Positions 1-10,800 of a DNA stretch of 64,000 nt are shown here, one piece after another (the first letter of the stretch is position 1; each line of letters opens with the position of its first letter). The DNA is taken from assembly GCA_003222245.1 (NCBI GenBank), contig QHVH01000016.1, forward strand, positions 36,942-100,941. The letters are read 5' to 3'. This DNA is from Blastocatellia bacterium AA13. GTDB taxonomy: Bacteria > Acidobacteriota > Blastocatellia > UBA7656. The position numbers and the translations under genes were made by a program. The notes below the pieces were generated by a model. The model had not been told where the DNA came from. It was given only the letters and a program-made list of their open reading frames with translations, and ran no database searches.

Positions 1-137
1 TCTTCGACCCTTCTCGCGAGTGGATTGTTGATCCTCAGCGATTTCAATCCAGAAGCCGCAATACGCCTTTCACAGCCTGGAAGCTTCGTGGGACCGTTTC
101 GGCGACCTTCGTCGGCGGCCGCAAGGTATTTCCCTAA
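1..137 (+). CDS. pyrC: Dihydroorotase, C-terminal end (partial)
   Basis: The frame beginning at base 3 is open from the window edge to TAA at 135-137 and encodes about 44 residues. It starts FDPSREWIVDP, contains SRNTPFTAWKLRG and ends VGGRKVFP. This matches the conserved C-terminus of class I dihydroorotases, where the closing beta strands follow the amidohydrolase barrel. Dihydroorotase cyclises N-carbamoyl-aspartate to dihydroorotate in cytoplasmic pyrimidine synthesis. The catalytic residues lie outside the window. The family match is recognised from these motifs only. Confidence 0.8.
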   Translation, partial: FDPSREWIVDPQRFQSRSRNTPFTAWKLRGTVSATFVGGRKVFP

Positions 138-476
138 GCTTCAGACGAGATCAAGCGCTCAGTCCAGTTTCTAACCTTGAAGTAGTTGCCGGCCTCCGTG
201 TCTGCGCGCTCGAAGCGCAAGCTCTATCTTCAATAAAGGTATTCGCGAACGGCGTCAATGAAATCGTGAAATGTCGCGGTACGCACTTTGCCTCTTTCGA
301 GTCCCGATGACAGAAGCAGTAAAAAGGGCGCTGAAATGCGAAGAACTCCGCAAAGAATTGGTGATCTTCCGCAGTCGGCCAATTCCACAAGGCAGGGACG
401 ATTCGCCCCTTCGGCTTCCCTCTTAATTTCGGTATTCATAGCAGGCCGCTAAGAAACGGCCGAAGGAGGTGTTTCG
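138..476. other. Intergenic, no gene seen
   Basis: These 339 bases lie between the dihydroorotase stop and the next start. Short open frames exist on the minus strand, but none has a ribosome binding site or a recognisable sequence. A strong Shine-Dalgarno (gaaggaggtg) at the right end belongs to the gene at 477. Confidence 0.6.
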
Positions 477-866
477 ATGAAACGTATTGCTACGTTCTCT
501 TTTGCAGTTGCATTAATGATCAGCTTTTCTCTGATGCCTGTGGGTGCTGCCAATAGAATCAAGCGCGACCAGGCGGCCGTCAGCTTTCCGGAGACCGTCA
601 AGTTGCTCGGCGTTCTTCTGCGAGGCGACTACGTTATCGTCCACGATGAGGAAATGATGGCGTTGGGCGAGGCCTGCACCTACGTTTATACATCCGACTC
701 CGGTCAGCCGGGGAAACTCGTCATCTCGTTCCACTGCGAACATCAGGAGCGCGAGAAGGTCAATAAATTCACAGTGCGATATATACCGAGGCGGGGCGCA
801 TTCGATTTACCGGAGGTGAAAGAATTTCAATTTGCCGGCGATGCGACGGCTCACCGCGTGCCGTAA
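477..866 (+). CDS. Small exported hypothetical protein
   Basis: This 129-residue protein has an N-terminal signal peptide (MKRIATF, a hydrophobic stretch to about residue 20, then VGAANR), so it is probably periplasmic or secreted. The mature part is mixed beta/charged, with two cysteines (GEACTY and FHCEH) that could form a disulfide. The start is well supported by AAGGAGGTG about 6 bases upstream. I do not recognise the family and see no catalytic motif. Downstream, at about 907-945, is a GC hairpin followed by an A-rich stretch, not a clear terminator. Confidence 0.65.
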   Translation: MKRIATFSFAVALMISFSLMPVGAANRIKRDQAAVSFPETVKLLGVLLRGDYVIVHDEEMMALGEACTYVYTSDSGQPGKLVISFHCEHQEREKVNKFTVRYIPRRGAFDLPEVKEFQFAGDATAHRVP

Positions 867-1011
867 CGACGTCGACGAAGCACCTCGACCTCGACCTGTT
901 TTGATCGGCGGCCGGCAAGACCGCCAGGGTTATTAAAAAAAACCCAGCGACATCCAGAGGCGCGACGGCCGGCCGCCAAACCCACCTTGTTACTCCTCAG
1001 GTTCACCTCAG

Positions 1012-1800
1012 ATGAGCGCGAGATCCAGGCTAAAACTTCCGAGAGAACATGGCGCCTGGGCAATGCTATTCGTTCCAATGGCGCTCGGCTTTTCGGTCGC
1101 CGGAACATTCAACGTCGCGTCGCTGCTGCTCATCGTGTCGGCCACGCTGTTCTTTATATCCCGTGAATCGCTCGTTGTCTGGCTGCGTGCTCGAGCGAGA
1201 GGCAGGGATGCACGCGAAGCAAAACGGCTCTTGCTGATCTACCTGAGCGCCGCAACGATCTTCGGCGCGCCGTTACTTCTTCACTACAGATTGTTCGCAC
1301 TCGCGCCTCTTGCGATAAGCGCGATCGCAGTGGCCCTGATAAATACGAAGACAAGTCGGTTAGCACAGCGGACGGCGTTGGGTGAGAGCCTGGCAATAGC
1401 CGGACTGACGATAACCGCCCCGGCGGCATTTTATGCCGCGACCGGCAAATGGAGCGGTGTTGCCTGGCTGCTTTGGGCGTTATGCGCCATCTATTTCGCG
1501 AGCAGCATCTATTACGTCAAACTCAGAGTCGCCGATGTCCATGCGCGCGACGCTGCCGAACGGATTGCGGCCCGGCGTGACTGCGCCGTTTACCACTTCC
1601 TTATGCTCGGCTTGTTAGCGGCGCTGGCGTTCACCGGTAATTTGCAATGGCTGGCGTTAGCCGCATTTGGTCCGGTGCTATTAAGATCGTTCGCGGAGTT
1701 GGCGCGGCCTGCATCAAAACTGAATCTAAAACGGGCGGGATTTCTTGAGATACTATATTCGCTAGTATTCCTCGTCTTCATCACACTCAACTTCCACTAG
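1012..1800 (+). CDS. YwiC-like integral membrane protein
   Basis: This 262-residue, very hydrophobic protein has about eight or nine predicted membrane helices. It opens with KLPREHGAWAM, the signature of the YwiC-like family (P-R-E-H-G-A-W near the first helix), and has the family's usual length. The biochemical role of YwiC-like proteins is not established, though their fold resembles UbiA-type prenyltransferase membrane proteins. The expected Asp-rich UbiA motifs are not obvious here. The ATG lacks a strong ribosome binding site. It stands alone between convergent or unrelated genes. Confidence 0.7.
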   Translation: MSARSRLKLPREHGAWAMLFVPMALGFSVAGTFNVASLLLIVSATLFFISRESLVVWLRARARGRDAREAKRLLLIYLSAATIFGAPLLLHYRLFALAPLAISAIAVALINTKTSRLAQRTALGESLAIAGLTITAPAAFYAATGKWSGVAWLLWALCAIYFASSIYYVKLRVADVHARDAAERIAARRDCAVYHFLMLGLLAALAFTGNLQWLALAAFGPVLLRSFAELARPASKLNLKRAGFLEILYSLVFLVFITLNFH

Positions 1801-1898
1801 ATGCCGGGGGCTGCCGGCGGAAAAGGCGTCGCCCACTCCTTGGGTGGCCTGGCGCTGCCTGCTTGATTCAGGCGTGTAATCACCTGGTAAATCGGCGC

Positions 1899-2777
1899 TC
1901 ACGACTTCTCCTGCTCTCTCCCACTGACACCTGCGCTCTTACACTTTACATGTTCTTTTAGCGCCTCGATCACCGGCAGGACGTGGTCGCGGTAACGAAT
2001 TACTCTGTCATAGTAACCCGCGGTAACCTGCTGTTCGCCGTAGCTCTCATAGAAAGTCGGCAACTCGGGGGGTTCGACGTGTGCAAAAGGCTGAGCGATG
2101 GCACTGAAACGCTCAGTTCCGAACTGCTTCGCTTCGCGCTTCATCAAGGCGGCATCTACTTCGCCGGATAGTTCGGTATAAGACCGGGCCGCTTGTAATT
2201 TTCGGGCCAGAGCCTCGTCGTCAAGTTGTAAGGTCACTGCATCTGGATTTATCTCACCGAGCTCGTTCATTAAGCAGAATTCAAAGTTGGCGATTCGCCG
2301 GCCGCGACCCTCAACAAGCGCGACTGCCGCGTCTATCACACACCGGCAGATGTCGTGAGCAGGGTTGTAGCCTTCAACCTTATCGCCGACTACGTAGTCA
2401 ACGCGATTCGCCATAAGCGCGTGCGCGAGTTCTTCCGAAAGTCGCACGAATTTCTCTACTTGACATTGAAGCAGCGCAGAATAAAACTCGCGATCCGCCA
2501 ACCAACCGTAAATCGATCCTGGCCGGGCCAGCGCAACGGCGAGGATTCTACGCGTTGCCTCCAGCCTTGACGCCGCCGCTCTTCCAGAGCCGTCCGTCAA
2601 TACGAAAACAGCAGGACGGGCGAATTCCAGCCACCCATGAACACGCAGCTCGTGGCCCGGATGCGCTATGACAAGCGCCGCTTTAGCACCGGCTTCGAAT
2701 TGCAACAGGGCTCCGCTTTGCGTCAGAGCGGTGGGAATATTTGTATCGATTTTTTGAGTGTCTTTTAGACCGGGCAT
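1899..2777 (-). CDS. PIG-L/LmbE-like protein with altered metal motif
   Basis: This 292-residue protein resembles PIG-L-type deacetylases at several points. There is a beta strand running into ALVIAHPGHELR (family consensus AHPDDE) near residue 35, then VFVLTDGSGR, the helix SRLEATRRIL, and later YNPAHDICR where the family has the second metal-binding HxxDH-like motif. PIG-L enzymes use zinc to remove acetyl groups from N-acetylglucosaminyl conjugates. The first motif reads HPGHE instead of HPDDE, so activity or metal choice may differ. Related proteins are often found near glycan genes, but none adjoins it here. The assignment rests on motif pattern only. Confidence 0.5.
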   Translation of the reverse strand: MPGLKDTQKIDTNIPTALTQSGALLQFEAGAKAALVIAHPGHELRVHGWLEFARPAVFVLTDGSGRAAASRLEATRRILAVALARPGSIYGWLADREFYSALLQCQVEKFVRLSEELAHALMANRVDYVVGDKVEGYNPAHDICRCVIDAAVALVEGRGRRIANFEFCLMNELGEINPDAVTLQLDDEALARKLQAARSYTELSGEVDAALMKREAKQFGTERFSAIAQPFAHVEPPELPTFYESYGEQQVTAGYYDRVIRYRDHVLPVIEALKEHVKCKSAGVSGREQEKS

Positions 2778-2904
2778 CAGTTGAGTTCGCGGCGCAACCG
2801 GGCGTGGCGCGCCTTTGAAAGTCGATCGGCATTTAGTACATTAACTGGCTCGATCCAAATCCTCAAACCTCCCAAAGAAGGCATTGAAATTTAAAGGAGC
2901 TTAG

Positions 2905-3888
2905 ATGAAACAAAGGCGACTCGGCGCGAATGGCCCGCTCCTCTCCGCTCTGGGCCTTGGCGCAATGGGAATGTCCCAGTCTTATGGCGTCAGGAATGAT
3001 CCTGAATCCATCGCGACTATTCACCTTGCCCTTGATCGCGGCGTCAACTTTATTGATACCGCTGATGTTTACGGTCAGGGAGACAACGAACGACTGGTCG
3101 GCGAGGCAATTAAAAAACGCAGGCAAGAAGTATTTCTGGCGACAAAGTTCGGCTTTGTGCTTGGCGTCGACAAGTTAATGATAAACGGCCGCCCCGAATA
3201 CGCCCGCCAGGCATGCGACGCAAGCCTCAAACGGCTCGAAACGGATTTCATAGATTTATACTACCTGCATCGCGTCGATCCCGAAGTTCCAATAGATGAG
3301 ACGGTAGGCGCGATGGCTGAGCTGGTTTCTCAAGGAAAGGTCCGCATGCTCGGGTTATCGGAGGTCTCACCTAAGACGTTGAAGCGCGCGCACGACATTC
3401 ACCCGATAGCAGCTTTGCAGTCGGAGTATTCTCTATGGACCCGAGATGTCGAGCCTGAGATACTCGCCGCGTGCCGCGAATTGGAAGTAGGGTTTGTGCC
3501 GTTTAGCCCGCTGGGCCGAGGCTTTCTGAGCGGCTCGATTACCGATACCGGCGAGCTTCCTGATAATGACGCCCGTCGCGCAAATCCGCGTTTCCAGGGC
3601 GAGAATCTCTCGCGTAATCTGGAACTCGTCCAGCGGATCGAAGAGCTCGCCAGGGAAAGGGGCTGTACGGCCGCTCAATTGGCCATCGCCTGGGTTCTGT
3701 CGCGCGGAGATGATGTGATCCCAATACCCGGTACGAAGCGAAGAAAATACCTGGAAGAAAATATCGCCGCGATCGATATTGAATTGACGCCGGATGATCT
3801 GGCTCGCATCGACGAAATCGCGCCGCCGGATGTCGCCTCCGGCGCACGATATGCGGACGATGCGATGAGACTTGTTGATAGGGACTAA
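2905..3888 (+). CDS. Aldo/keto reductase
   Basis: This 327-residue cytoplasmic (beta/alpha)8-barrel oxidoreductase is of the NADPH-dependent aldo/keto reductase superfamily, in the group of plant perakine-reductase-like and bacterial YhdN-like enzymes. The catalytic tetrad is visible: Asp51 and Tyr56 (FIDTADVYG), Lys81 (LATKFG) and His121 (YYLHRVD). The C-terminal cofactor loop [16 protein letters not shown] is typical of the family. The start is supported by AAAGGAG 8 bases upstream. The substrate cannot be told from sequence. It converges on the methyltransferase gene, with only 5 bases between them. Confidence 0.92.
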   Translation: MKQRRLGANGPLLSALGLGAMGMSQSYGVRNDPESIATIHLALDRGVNFIDTADVYGQGDNERLVGEAIKKRRQEVFLATKFGFVLGVDKLMINGRPEYARQACDASLKRLETDFIDLYYLHRVDPEVPIDETVGAMAELVSQGKVRMLGLSEVSPKTLKRAHDIHPIAALQSEYSLWTRDVEPEILAACRELEVGFVPFSPLGRGFLSGSITDTGELPDNDARRANPRFQGENLSRNLELVQRIEELARERGCTAAQLAIAWVLSRGDDVIPIPGTKRRKYLEENIAAIDIELTPDDLARIDEIAPPDVASGARYADDAMRLVDRD

Positions 3889-3893
3889 GGCCG

Positions 3894-4616
3894 TCAGGAC
3901 CGAGATGCGATTACGATGTCCTGGTAGCTGAGAAAACTTCGTCGTCCGCACCACGCCCCGTATTGGATAGGCGGCCTGATTCGCAGGCCGCTTCTTTCCA
4001 TCAAGCTCATAAAGTTCTCTTCGTCGTGAAACACGGTGATCTCAGGTGAGTCTTTGCTGATGACGCTGTATGGGCCTGCTTTCAACCTCGGATAAAGCCG
4101 CGAAAGACCTTCGGAGAGATAGCCGTTGGATTCGTCGTTCAGCAAGAAGGCAGTCATAAGGCATCGCCCGCCATTGCGAAGCACCCTCGCGATTTCGGAT
4201 AAGTAATTAGCGACTCCGTCGGGAAGCATATGAGTGAATACGGAGGCAAGAAAAACAAAGTCGAAGGTCTCATCCTCATAGGGGAATCGAATCTCTTCAG
4301 GGTTCGCTCGGCCGGCGGGGTTGTACATTGAGTTGTTAACGTCGATCAGCTTGAATTCAAAGTTGGGATACCTGCTCGATATGCGCCGGCGGCACCACTC
4401 GATTCCGTTCGGAACTATGTCAAAGCCTTCATACGAGCCTTCTTTGGAAAGATATTGAGTAAGCGGCACAGCCAGTCGCCCGATACCGCAGCCGACATCC
4501 AACACGCGCTCGTCGGGCCGAAGATCGCAAAGACTCATGAAGTAATTCAGAAACTCCTGACCTACGGCGACGAAATTCCCCCGGCCAACATAGATCAGCT
4601 TACGGGGAGGCGCCAT
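3894..4616 (-). CDS. Class I SAM-dependent methyltransferase
   Basis: This 240-residue protein has the class I methyltransferase Rossmann fold. Motif I is VLDVGCGIGRLAVPL (about residue 38), the acidic end of strand 2 is YEGFDIVPNG, and the catalytic-loop region reads FDFVFLASVFTHML followed by LSEIARVLRNGGRCLMT. It is typical of the Methyltransf_11/25 group of small-molecule, lipid or sugar methylating enzymes. The acceptor is unknown. The N-terminus (PPRKLIYVGRGNF) resembles methyltransferases in glycan clusters, but no such cluster adjoins. Confidence 0.88.
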   Translation of the reverse strand: MAPPRKLIYVGRGNFVAVGQEFLNYFMSLCDLRPDERVLDVGCGIGRLAVPLTQYLSKEGSYEGFDIVPNGIEWCRRRISSRYPNFEFKLIDVNNSMYNPAGRANPEEIRFPYEDETFDFVFLASVFTHMLPDGVANYLSEIARVLRNGGRCLMTAFLLNDESNGYLSEGLSRLYPRLKAGPYSVISKDSPEITVFHDEENFMSLMERSGLRIRPPIQYGAWCGRRSFLSYQDIVIASRS

Positions 4617-4725
4617 CTCCCGAACCGCAAGAGGAGGACGTTCCGTCAGACGCCGAATGCGCTGTAAAAGACTAATCGCTTCCTCCCTTAAGATAGAATC
4701 TGTTCATCGTGTTCATTGACTATGT

Positions 4726-6696
4726 CTATCTGATCTCCCTCAACAACACATCGCGGTAATACGACGCCGGGATGCGGCCCTGCTTCATAACCGAGAGATG
4801 AAATGTCTTGGTAGAGAATCGACCTCCTGCTTTCTCGGCGGCCTCCGCTCGAAGAGCCGCGATCTGATCCTTACCCAGCCGATACGTGATAGCTTGTGTC
4901 GGCCACTTCGAATATCGAAATATAGCGCGCTCGGCAGACCCGCAGCTCGCGCGTTTCCCCGGATCCTTCAATGCCTCTCGGTCATCGCAGGAACCCGGCA
5001 AGAAGTCGACGATCCGCGAAAAGAGATCGACCGCCTGATTGTACCTCAGCCTTCCGGTATGAATACCCGTGTCGATTCGGACCCGAAGATCTCTATATAG
5101 CTTGCCCTTGAGCTGATAAAGCCGTTCTTCCGGAGTATAGAACCCGGCCGGCGCCCCGGACTGAGGCTCCGCCATCAACGCTTCCGCATACAACGCCCAA
5201 CCCTCAGCGGCCGGTGAGTCCTGCCACATCGAAGACGAATCCTCCGCGGCGCCGGGAGTCAGCCACCGAAGCGGAGAAATCTCGCTTCGATATTCGGTCA
5301 TCGTCTTGTAATGCCAGTCGTGGCCGGGGAAGCCCTCGTGGGCGGCAAGATCGGCAAGCGCCGCGCGATTGTGCGCCTTGAGCGCTGCCGGATCGTTCCC
5401 GGTCGGAGTTACATAGAAGCGGCCTACTCCACCTGGTTTTAGTGGAGGCGCCGGACCGTAAGCCGCTCCGTCTATCGAAGCTCGAAGGGGCGGCGGTGTT
5501 TCAACCACCTCGAGCCTATAATCCGCGGGCACGTCGAAGAGGCCCGTCTTGCGCGCGTAATCCACCAGACGATTCGCCGCGTCTTTATACCATTCGATCA
5601 TTTCATTGTCGGAACGCGGAGAGTCTTTCGACAGCTCCTGAAAAATGCGGCGCACGGCTGAATCACCGTCGTCCGGCAGCTTCCATCCGTGATCGCGGCC
5701 GATCTCACGCGCCAACTCGACCATTTGCTTCCTGGTCTGTTCGACTATCGGGAGCGATTCAGAATAGAGTTCCGCCGCCGTTTTTCTGACTCCGAGATTG
5801 TTGCGGAGCGCCCAGTTATATTCGCTTTCGCCCATGACAAAGCGCTCACCGCGAAAACGAGGCTTAACCGACTCCTCGCCGTTCAATGTCGCGTTCTGAA
5901 AGAACGTATTCGCTACGAACTCACGTAAATCGCGATAGGCTCCGGCAGCCTGTTTCGAAGCCTCAATGACCGATCTGAGCAATGCTTCTCGATCGGGGCC
6001 GGAGATCCGCTCGGAGGCCAATGCCGGCAATGTATTCTCGAAATAGTTAGCGTCGGCTTCCGTCGCGTCGAGCCCGTTGCGGCGAAGCATTCGCCAATCG
6101 GGCGTATTGTTTGCCCCAATTCCGCTCAGAAGCTGTTTCTCAGTCACGAGCACGTATGCCGGAATGGTCTTCAGCCTTGCCTCGACGAGAGACCATTCTT
6201 CGGATTTACCGTAGGCTTTCTCCCCAGTTGCCGGAGCCATCGCCTGCAATTGCCAATCGACGGCCTTGAACGGTTCGTCGGTGTAAGTATCCAGGGCGCG
6301 CTCCTGGTATCGCCTCGCTCGATGGAGATGCAGTTGAAACCGTATTTGGGCGATCGCGACTTCACGATCGATTGCATTGGTGGATGACAGATTGCCTGGG
6401 CTGATTCGCTCAAGCGACCGCAAGGTTCGGCTCAACCATCGATCTTCCGCGGCGATCGCATGCGGAGAATGATCTCGCAGTCGTCCGTCCGCTTCGGTCA
6501 ATGAGGGATCGACACCGGCTCCGCCGCGATAAGTACTGACCGAAGGATTGCGGCGCAGGAATTCAACTACGTATGAATCCAGCAAGCGCTTGAACGCCGC
6601 GTCGCGGCGATCGGATAGTCTCTTTGGAGCCGAAGCAGCCGCTTGTGTGGAGAACATAATTGCCGCGGCGACGGCAATGGCGGCGGTCTTTTTCAT
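4726..6696 (-). CDS. DUF885 family exported metallopeptidase-like protein
   Basis: This 656-residue protein has a signal peptide (MKKTAAIAVAAAIMFSTQAAAS) and is probably periplasmic. It matches the DUF885 family over its length. The family's metal-binding-like motif is present as LAAHEGFPGHDWHY (HExxPGH, about residue 450), with a downstream acidic helix containing EGWALYAEALM that probably supplies a further ligand. DUF885 proteins are thought to be gluzincin-like peptidases, and substrates are mostly unknown. Length and motif spacing look complete. It is divergent from the LolA-like gene at 6805 and shares its short upstream region. Confidence 0.85.
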   Translation of the reverse strand: MKKTAAIAVAAAIMFSTQAAASAPKRLSDRRDAAFKRLLDSYVVEFLRRNPSVSTYRGGAGVDPSLTEADGRLRDHSPHAIAAEDRWLSRTLRSLERISPGNLSSTNAIDREVAIAQIRFQLHLHRARRYQERALDTYTDEPFKAVDWQLQAMAPATGEKAYGKSEEWSLVEARLKTIPAYVLVTEKQLLSGIGANNTPDWRMLRRNGLDATEADANYFENTLPALASERISGPDREALLRSVIEASKQAAGAYRDLREFVANTFFQNATLNGEESVKPRFRGERFVMGESEYNWALRNNLGVRKTAAELYSESLPIVEQTRKQMVELAREIGRDHGWKLPDDGDSAVRRIFQELSKDSPRSDNEMIEWYKDAANRLVDYARKTGLFDVPADYRLEVVETPPPLRASIDGAAYGPAPPLKPGGVGRFYVTPTGNDPAALKAHNRAALADLAAHEGFPGHDWHYKTMTEYRSEISPLRWLTPGAAEDSSSMWQDSPAAEGWALYAEALMAEPQSGAPAGFYTPEERLYQLKGKLYRDLRVRIDTGIHTGRLRYNQAVDLFSRIVDFLPGSCDDREALKDPGKRASCGSAERAIFRYSKWPTQAITYRLGKDQIAALRAEAAEKAGGRFSTKTFHLSVMKQGRIPASYYRDVLLREIR

Positions 6697-6804
6697 ATAG
6701 CGTGTTGTACTGCTGATTCAATCTTAGTGCAACAGTAAGTACCGGATTGCGGGAATTGTTCAGGCGTTTCCCAGACCGTATAATCAACCGTCACAGGAGG
6801 GCTC

Positions 6805-7593
6805 GTGATTATAAGCAAATCAGGACTTACGGCATTAATGATGATAACGCTTTGTGCCGGCGTTGCGGGGGCCGCGCATCAGGACGAGGAAAATGACCCG
6901 GCGAAAGCGGCCGCGGTTATTCAAAACGCGATCAAAGCCCGCGGGGGCGATTCTTATCTCAAGATCAAATCGATTGTAAGCCGCGGCGAGTACACCCCAT
7001 TCGTAAAGGGCGTTTCCTCCTTGCCGGATTCGTTCGTCGATTACATCGTCTACCCCGACCACGAGCGGACGGAGTTTGGCAAGGGCGGCCATAAGATGAT
7101 CCAGACAAACAGCGGCGACACGGGATGGATATATGACGCCGCTCAGAAAATGATCCGGGATCAGAAGGAGGATCAGGTCAAGCGATGGCAGCAGGGAATA
7201 CGCTACGATCTTGACAACTTGCTCAGGCGAGGATGGCGGGAGCAGGGCGCAAAGCTGGTTTATCTCGGCCGGCGCGAACCCTGGAAAAACACATTTTCCG
7301 AAGCGGTTCGAATCGACTTCGCCGACGGCGGAAGCGCTACGCTGCATTTCGACGCCCGAACAAAACTGCCGCTCATGAACGAGTACAAGCTGGTCGGCGA
7401 AGAAGGCCGCACGAGCGAACAGGTCCGCTATTATCAGTGGAATGATATTGCGGGCGTCATGTTTCCGAGAATTCAGGACAGCTACAGCGAAGGAAAGCAA
7501 ACTACTCGAACCTACTTCGAATCGGTGAGTCCGACTGAACAGATCAGCGATAAGCTATTCGCCAAACCTGCCGGCGTTAAAGACGTGAAATGA
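6805..7593 (+). CDS. Exported protein, outer-membrane lipoprotein-sorting-like fold
   Basis: This 262-residue exported protein starts at GTG 6805, with AGGAGG 4 bases upstream. A signal peptide ends near GVAGAAHQ. The mature part begins with a helix typical of LolA-like proteins (AAAVIQNAIKARGGDSYLKIKS). It continues as alternating beta strands with repeated Trp/Tyr (DTGWIYD, YYQWNDIAGVMFPR) and ends in a LolA/LppX-like SEGKQTTRTYF strand. Such proteins bind lipids or lipoproteins in the periplasm. The fold call is inferred from pattern, and no specific function is claimed. Confidence 0.6.
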   Translation: MIISKSGLTALMMITLCAGVAGAAHQDEENDPAKAAAVIQNAIKARGGDSYLKIKSIVSRGEYTPFVKGVSSLPDSFVDYIVYPDHERTEFGKGGHKMIQTNSGDTGWIYDAAQKMIRDQKEDQVKRWQQGIRYDLDNLLRRGWREQGAKLVYLGRREPWKNTFSEAVRIDFADGGSATLHFDARTKLPLMNEYKLVGEEGRTSEQVRYYQWNDIAGVMFPRIQDSYSEGKQTTRTYFESVSPTEQISDKLFAKPAGVKDVK

Positions 7594-7843
7594 TTTGACG
7601 ACGACTTCGCGGCGGAGATTGCCGCCTGCGTATGCTGTAGAATCGCCGTTGTGTTCGGTAACCCAGCGCTTGATCACGCAACTTCCGGCGATTCTCAGGC
7701 GTCGAAGGAGGCCTGCTCCCGCGATATTTTTGATTGGATGGTAATAACCCAATCAAAACAAGAAGAGCGAGCGCACGTCCCTCCCACAAATTACTCGCGT
7801 CCACTCACACCGAACTGCGAATGCTGAACTCAACGCTCCGTCT

Positions 7844-10800
7844 TCAAGGCTTCACATAAGTCATAGTATTCGACACCAGGCCGCCAGGATTCCTCACCTG
7901 AATCGTAACCTGTTGTCCTGAAGGAATGTCGCGCAGAGCCTTCTTGCAAATAAGATCAGTGGAAGGGCTCGAATCGTCGTTGCGGGTTACCTGATCAACG
8001 CCGTTCATCATCACGACTGCTCCGCCTTCAAAACCTGTCCCGGAGACGAAGAGCTTCTTGATCCCTTTCGAAGAGATGCTGCTGATGTGCGGCCCTTCCT
8101 GGCTCACGATTAAGCTGTACACGCCTGCCGGAGAGCTGAAGAAATTGCTTACCATTATTCGAAGAGTCTGTCCGGCCGCGGCGTTTACGCTGAGCAATGA
8201 CGCGTGAACTCCCGCGCATCCGCTTCCCAGGGCGGCTTCGTCATTGCACGCATCGGAAGCGACTACTGCATAGGGTCCGCATGCAGGCCCGGTCCAAACC
8301 GAGATAACCGTATCGACAATGGAGCCGCAAGTCGAGAACTGATATGTGCCCGAATTCGTCGGAGTGAACTCGAACCAAATCGAATTTCCACGACCGGTTC
8401 CAGAACCGACGCACGGCGGCTGCGGATCCGATGTTTGAGTCGTAGCCACCTCGATGTTCATTTGAGAAGTGAACGGGAATGGCCCGTTCGGCGGAATTGT
8501 CATTGGAGTGCCGCAACTGTCGGCGGGCTCGCTAACGGTAATATTGATCGTCGATGCCGCCAGCGCGCCGTGGCTGTCTCTAGCGGTCAAAGTCACGGGA
8601 AAGACACCGGCGTTACGAAAGATATGAGAGACCGTGCTCTGTCCCAACGGAGCCGGAATCGTCTGCCATCCATCTGGAAAAACCCATTGCCCGTTTATCG
8701 TATCGCCGTTGTCAGGATCGCTTATAGTACCGGTGAATCCGACTGTAGCGCCCCTGTTGATAGTCATAGCCGCGATCGGCAGTAAGATCGACGCCTGAGG
8801 AGGATTATTTCCAGTTGGCGGTACTTGAAGCTCCCAGATGCCTCGTCCGTGAGTGCCTACGCGCAGGATTGAGCCATCATCGAGAATTCTCAAATCGTGC
8901 ACTGAGGAGCTTGGAAGACCGTTGCCGAACTTCAACCAGCTTCCGCCTCGATCCGTCGAACGATACACGCCCACGTCCGTGCCACAGTACAGCACCGTGG
9001 GATCCGTAGGATCGACCCTCACGACCTGCGTCGAAAAGGCGGGTAATCCGTTTGAGCGGGCTGTCCAGGAAGCGCCTCCATTGGTCGTCTGAAACACGCC
9101 GGGTCCAGTCGTTCCGGAAATCGCCGCGTAGGCTACGAGTGAATTGCTGTAATCCGTTTCGACATTGTTGATGCCGCGATTAGTAGGAAGGCCGCTTGAG
9201 GCATTAACCCAGGTAGAGCCTCCATCACTCGATCGAAATACGTTGGCGCCCTTCGCCGTCAAGATCACTGAATTGTCGCCGCGATTGACCGCAATTGCGC
9301 TGATTGAGATCGTCTGCCAGGCCGATCCGTCAGTAGTGGTGGTCGGCAGCGGAGCCCAGCTATCTCCGGCATCGGTTGTTCGCCATACCCTGGTAGTGCC
9401 GCCATAGACAATCCACGGCATCTTCGGATCGATGGTGAGAATCGAGAGAAACGGACCGCCTTCGCCGCTCGCATAGGGCGGCGTAATCTCAAAGAAGCGA
9501 GGCTGTCCCGACGGGCCCGATTCCTTGGTTCGAAATATCCTCTCACCTTGAACCGTGCCGTATGCAATAGACGGAACGAGCGTATTGAATCCACATTCAA
9601 AGCCGTCTCCGCCGACCACCGGCGTCCAGAGGCTTCCTCCGGCATCGCCGCGCCTGCTGGTACCGTTATCTTGGGTTCCCCCGATGACCCGGTTTCTATT
9701 CACGGGATCGTTGAACAGAGCGTAGTACTGTCTTGTGACCAGGCCTGCCGTGTGATCCGCCGCTGTTTGTCCGTTGTCGGGCGACGACCAGACGCCGCCG
9801 TCATTCGCGATGTAGAGCCGCGATCCCTGATACCGCAGATCGTGAACGTCGACATGCGGCGCCGTAGAGGTCGACGAGAACGGAGCCGACTGCCAACTCG
9901 AGCCTCCGTCGGTCGACCTTATGTAGCCGACTCCGGCGGCAATGACCACGTTCTCGTTTGTTGGAGACACAACGAGGGTGTTGTCGTACCATCCCTGGGT
10001 TCCAAGGAAATGACTGATGCTGCGATTTGAATTGGCCGCTATCGCACTGAGATCGATCCAGCTATCGCCGCCGTTGGTCGTCTTATAGATATGCGAAACT
10101 TCGTCGTTTGTGCTTGCATCCAGAGTCGAGGAGTTGAGGTAGAGAACCGACGGGTTCGACGGGCTAATGGCCAGCGCCATTCGATTGACCTCGGCCGTTT
10201 GAGTCGAGGCCGGAATGCCGGAGCTCTTTTCGATCCACGTAGATCCGCCGTCGGTCGATTTGAGAACACGAGGCGAAGCAAAGCTGCAGTTGCCCGCCCT
10301 TGCGCACCAGGCGAATGCGTCCCAGGTTGCGGCATAAAGAATCTGCGAGTTCGTCGGATGCCTCACGATGTCGCTGACCTCGCGGTAGGTAGCTTGATTA
10401 ATGACGGATGTGAAATTAGCGCCCCCGTCCGTGGATCGAAATGCTCCGCGGTTCGTTGCGACGACCAGATCGTTGGCGTTGTTCGGATTCACCGAGATTC
10501 GGAAAAACTGCGTAGCCAGCACGGATGAGGGCAGAATCCAGTTGGCGCCTCCATCGGTTGACTTCAAAAACCCGATTCCCGGTATGAAGTCGATCGCCAA
10601 TCCGCCTTCGCCGCTTCCCAAATAAACGACATCGGGGTTTGAAGGTGCGATGGCGATAGCTCCGACCGAGAGATCATTGAGTGAGTCGGTGAGCGGAACC
10701 CAACTACTTCCCGCGTCTGTAGACTTCCAGACGCCTCCGCCGGCTGTCCCGATTAGCAATGTGTTCGGATCGGTGGGATGCAGCGCAATGCCGGTCGTGC

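Noticed and set aside
230..439. Minus-strand frame of 69 codons near the left edge
   Set aside because: No ribosome binding site and no recognisable protein pattern. It lies upstream of the strong start at 477.
8204..8785. Plus-strand frame of 193 codons within the BNR-repeat gene
   Set aside because: Arg/Ser-rich shadow of the real minus-strand gene, without a signal or domain.
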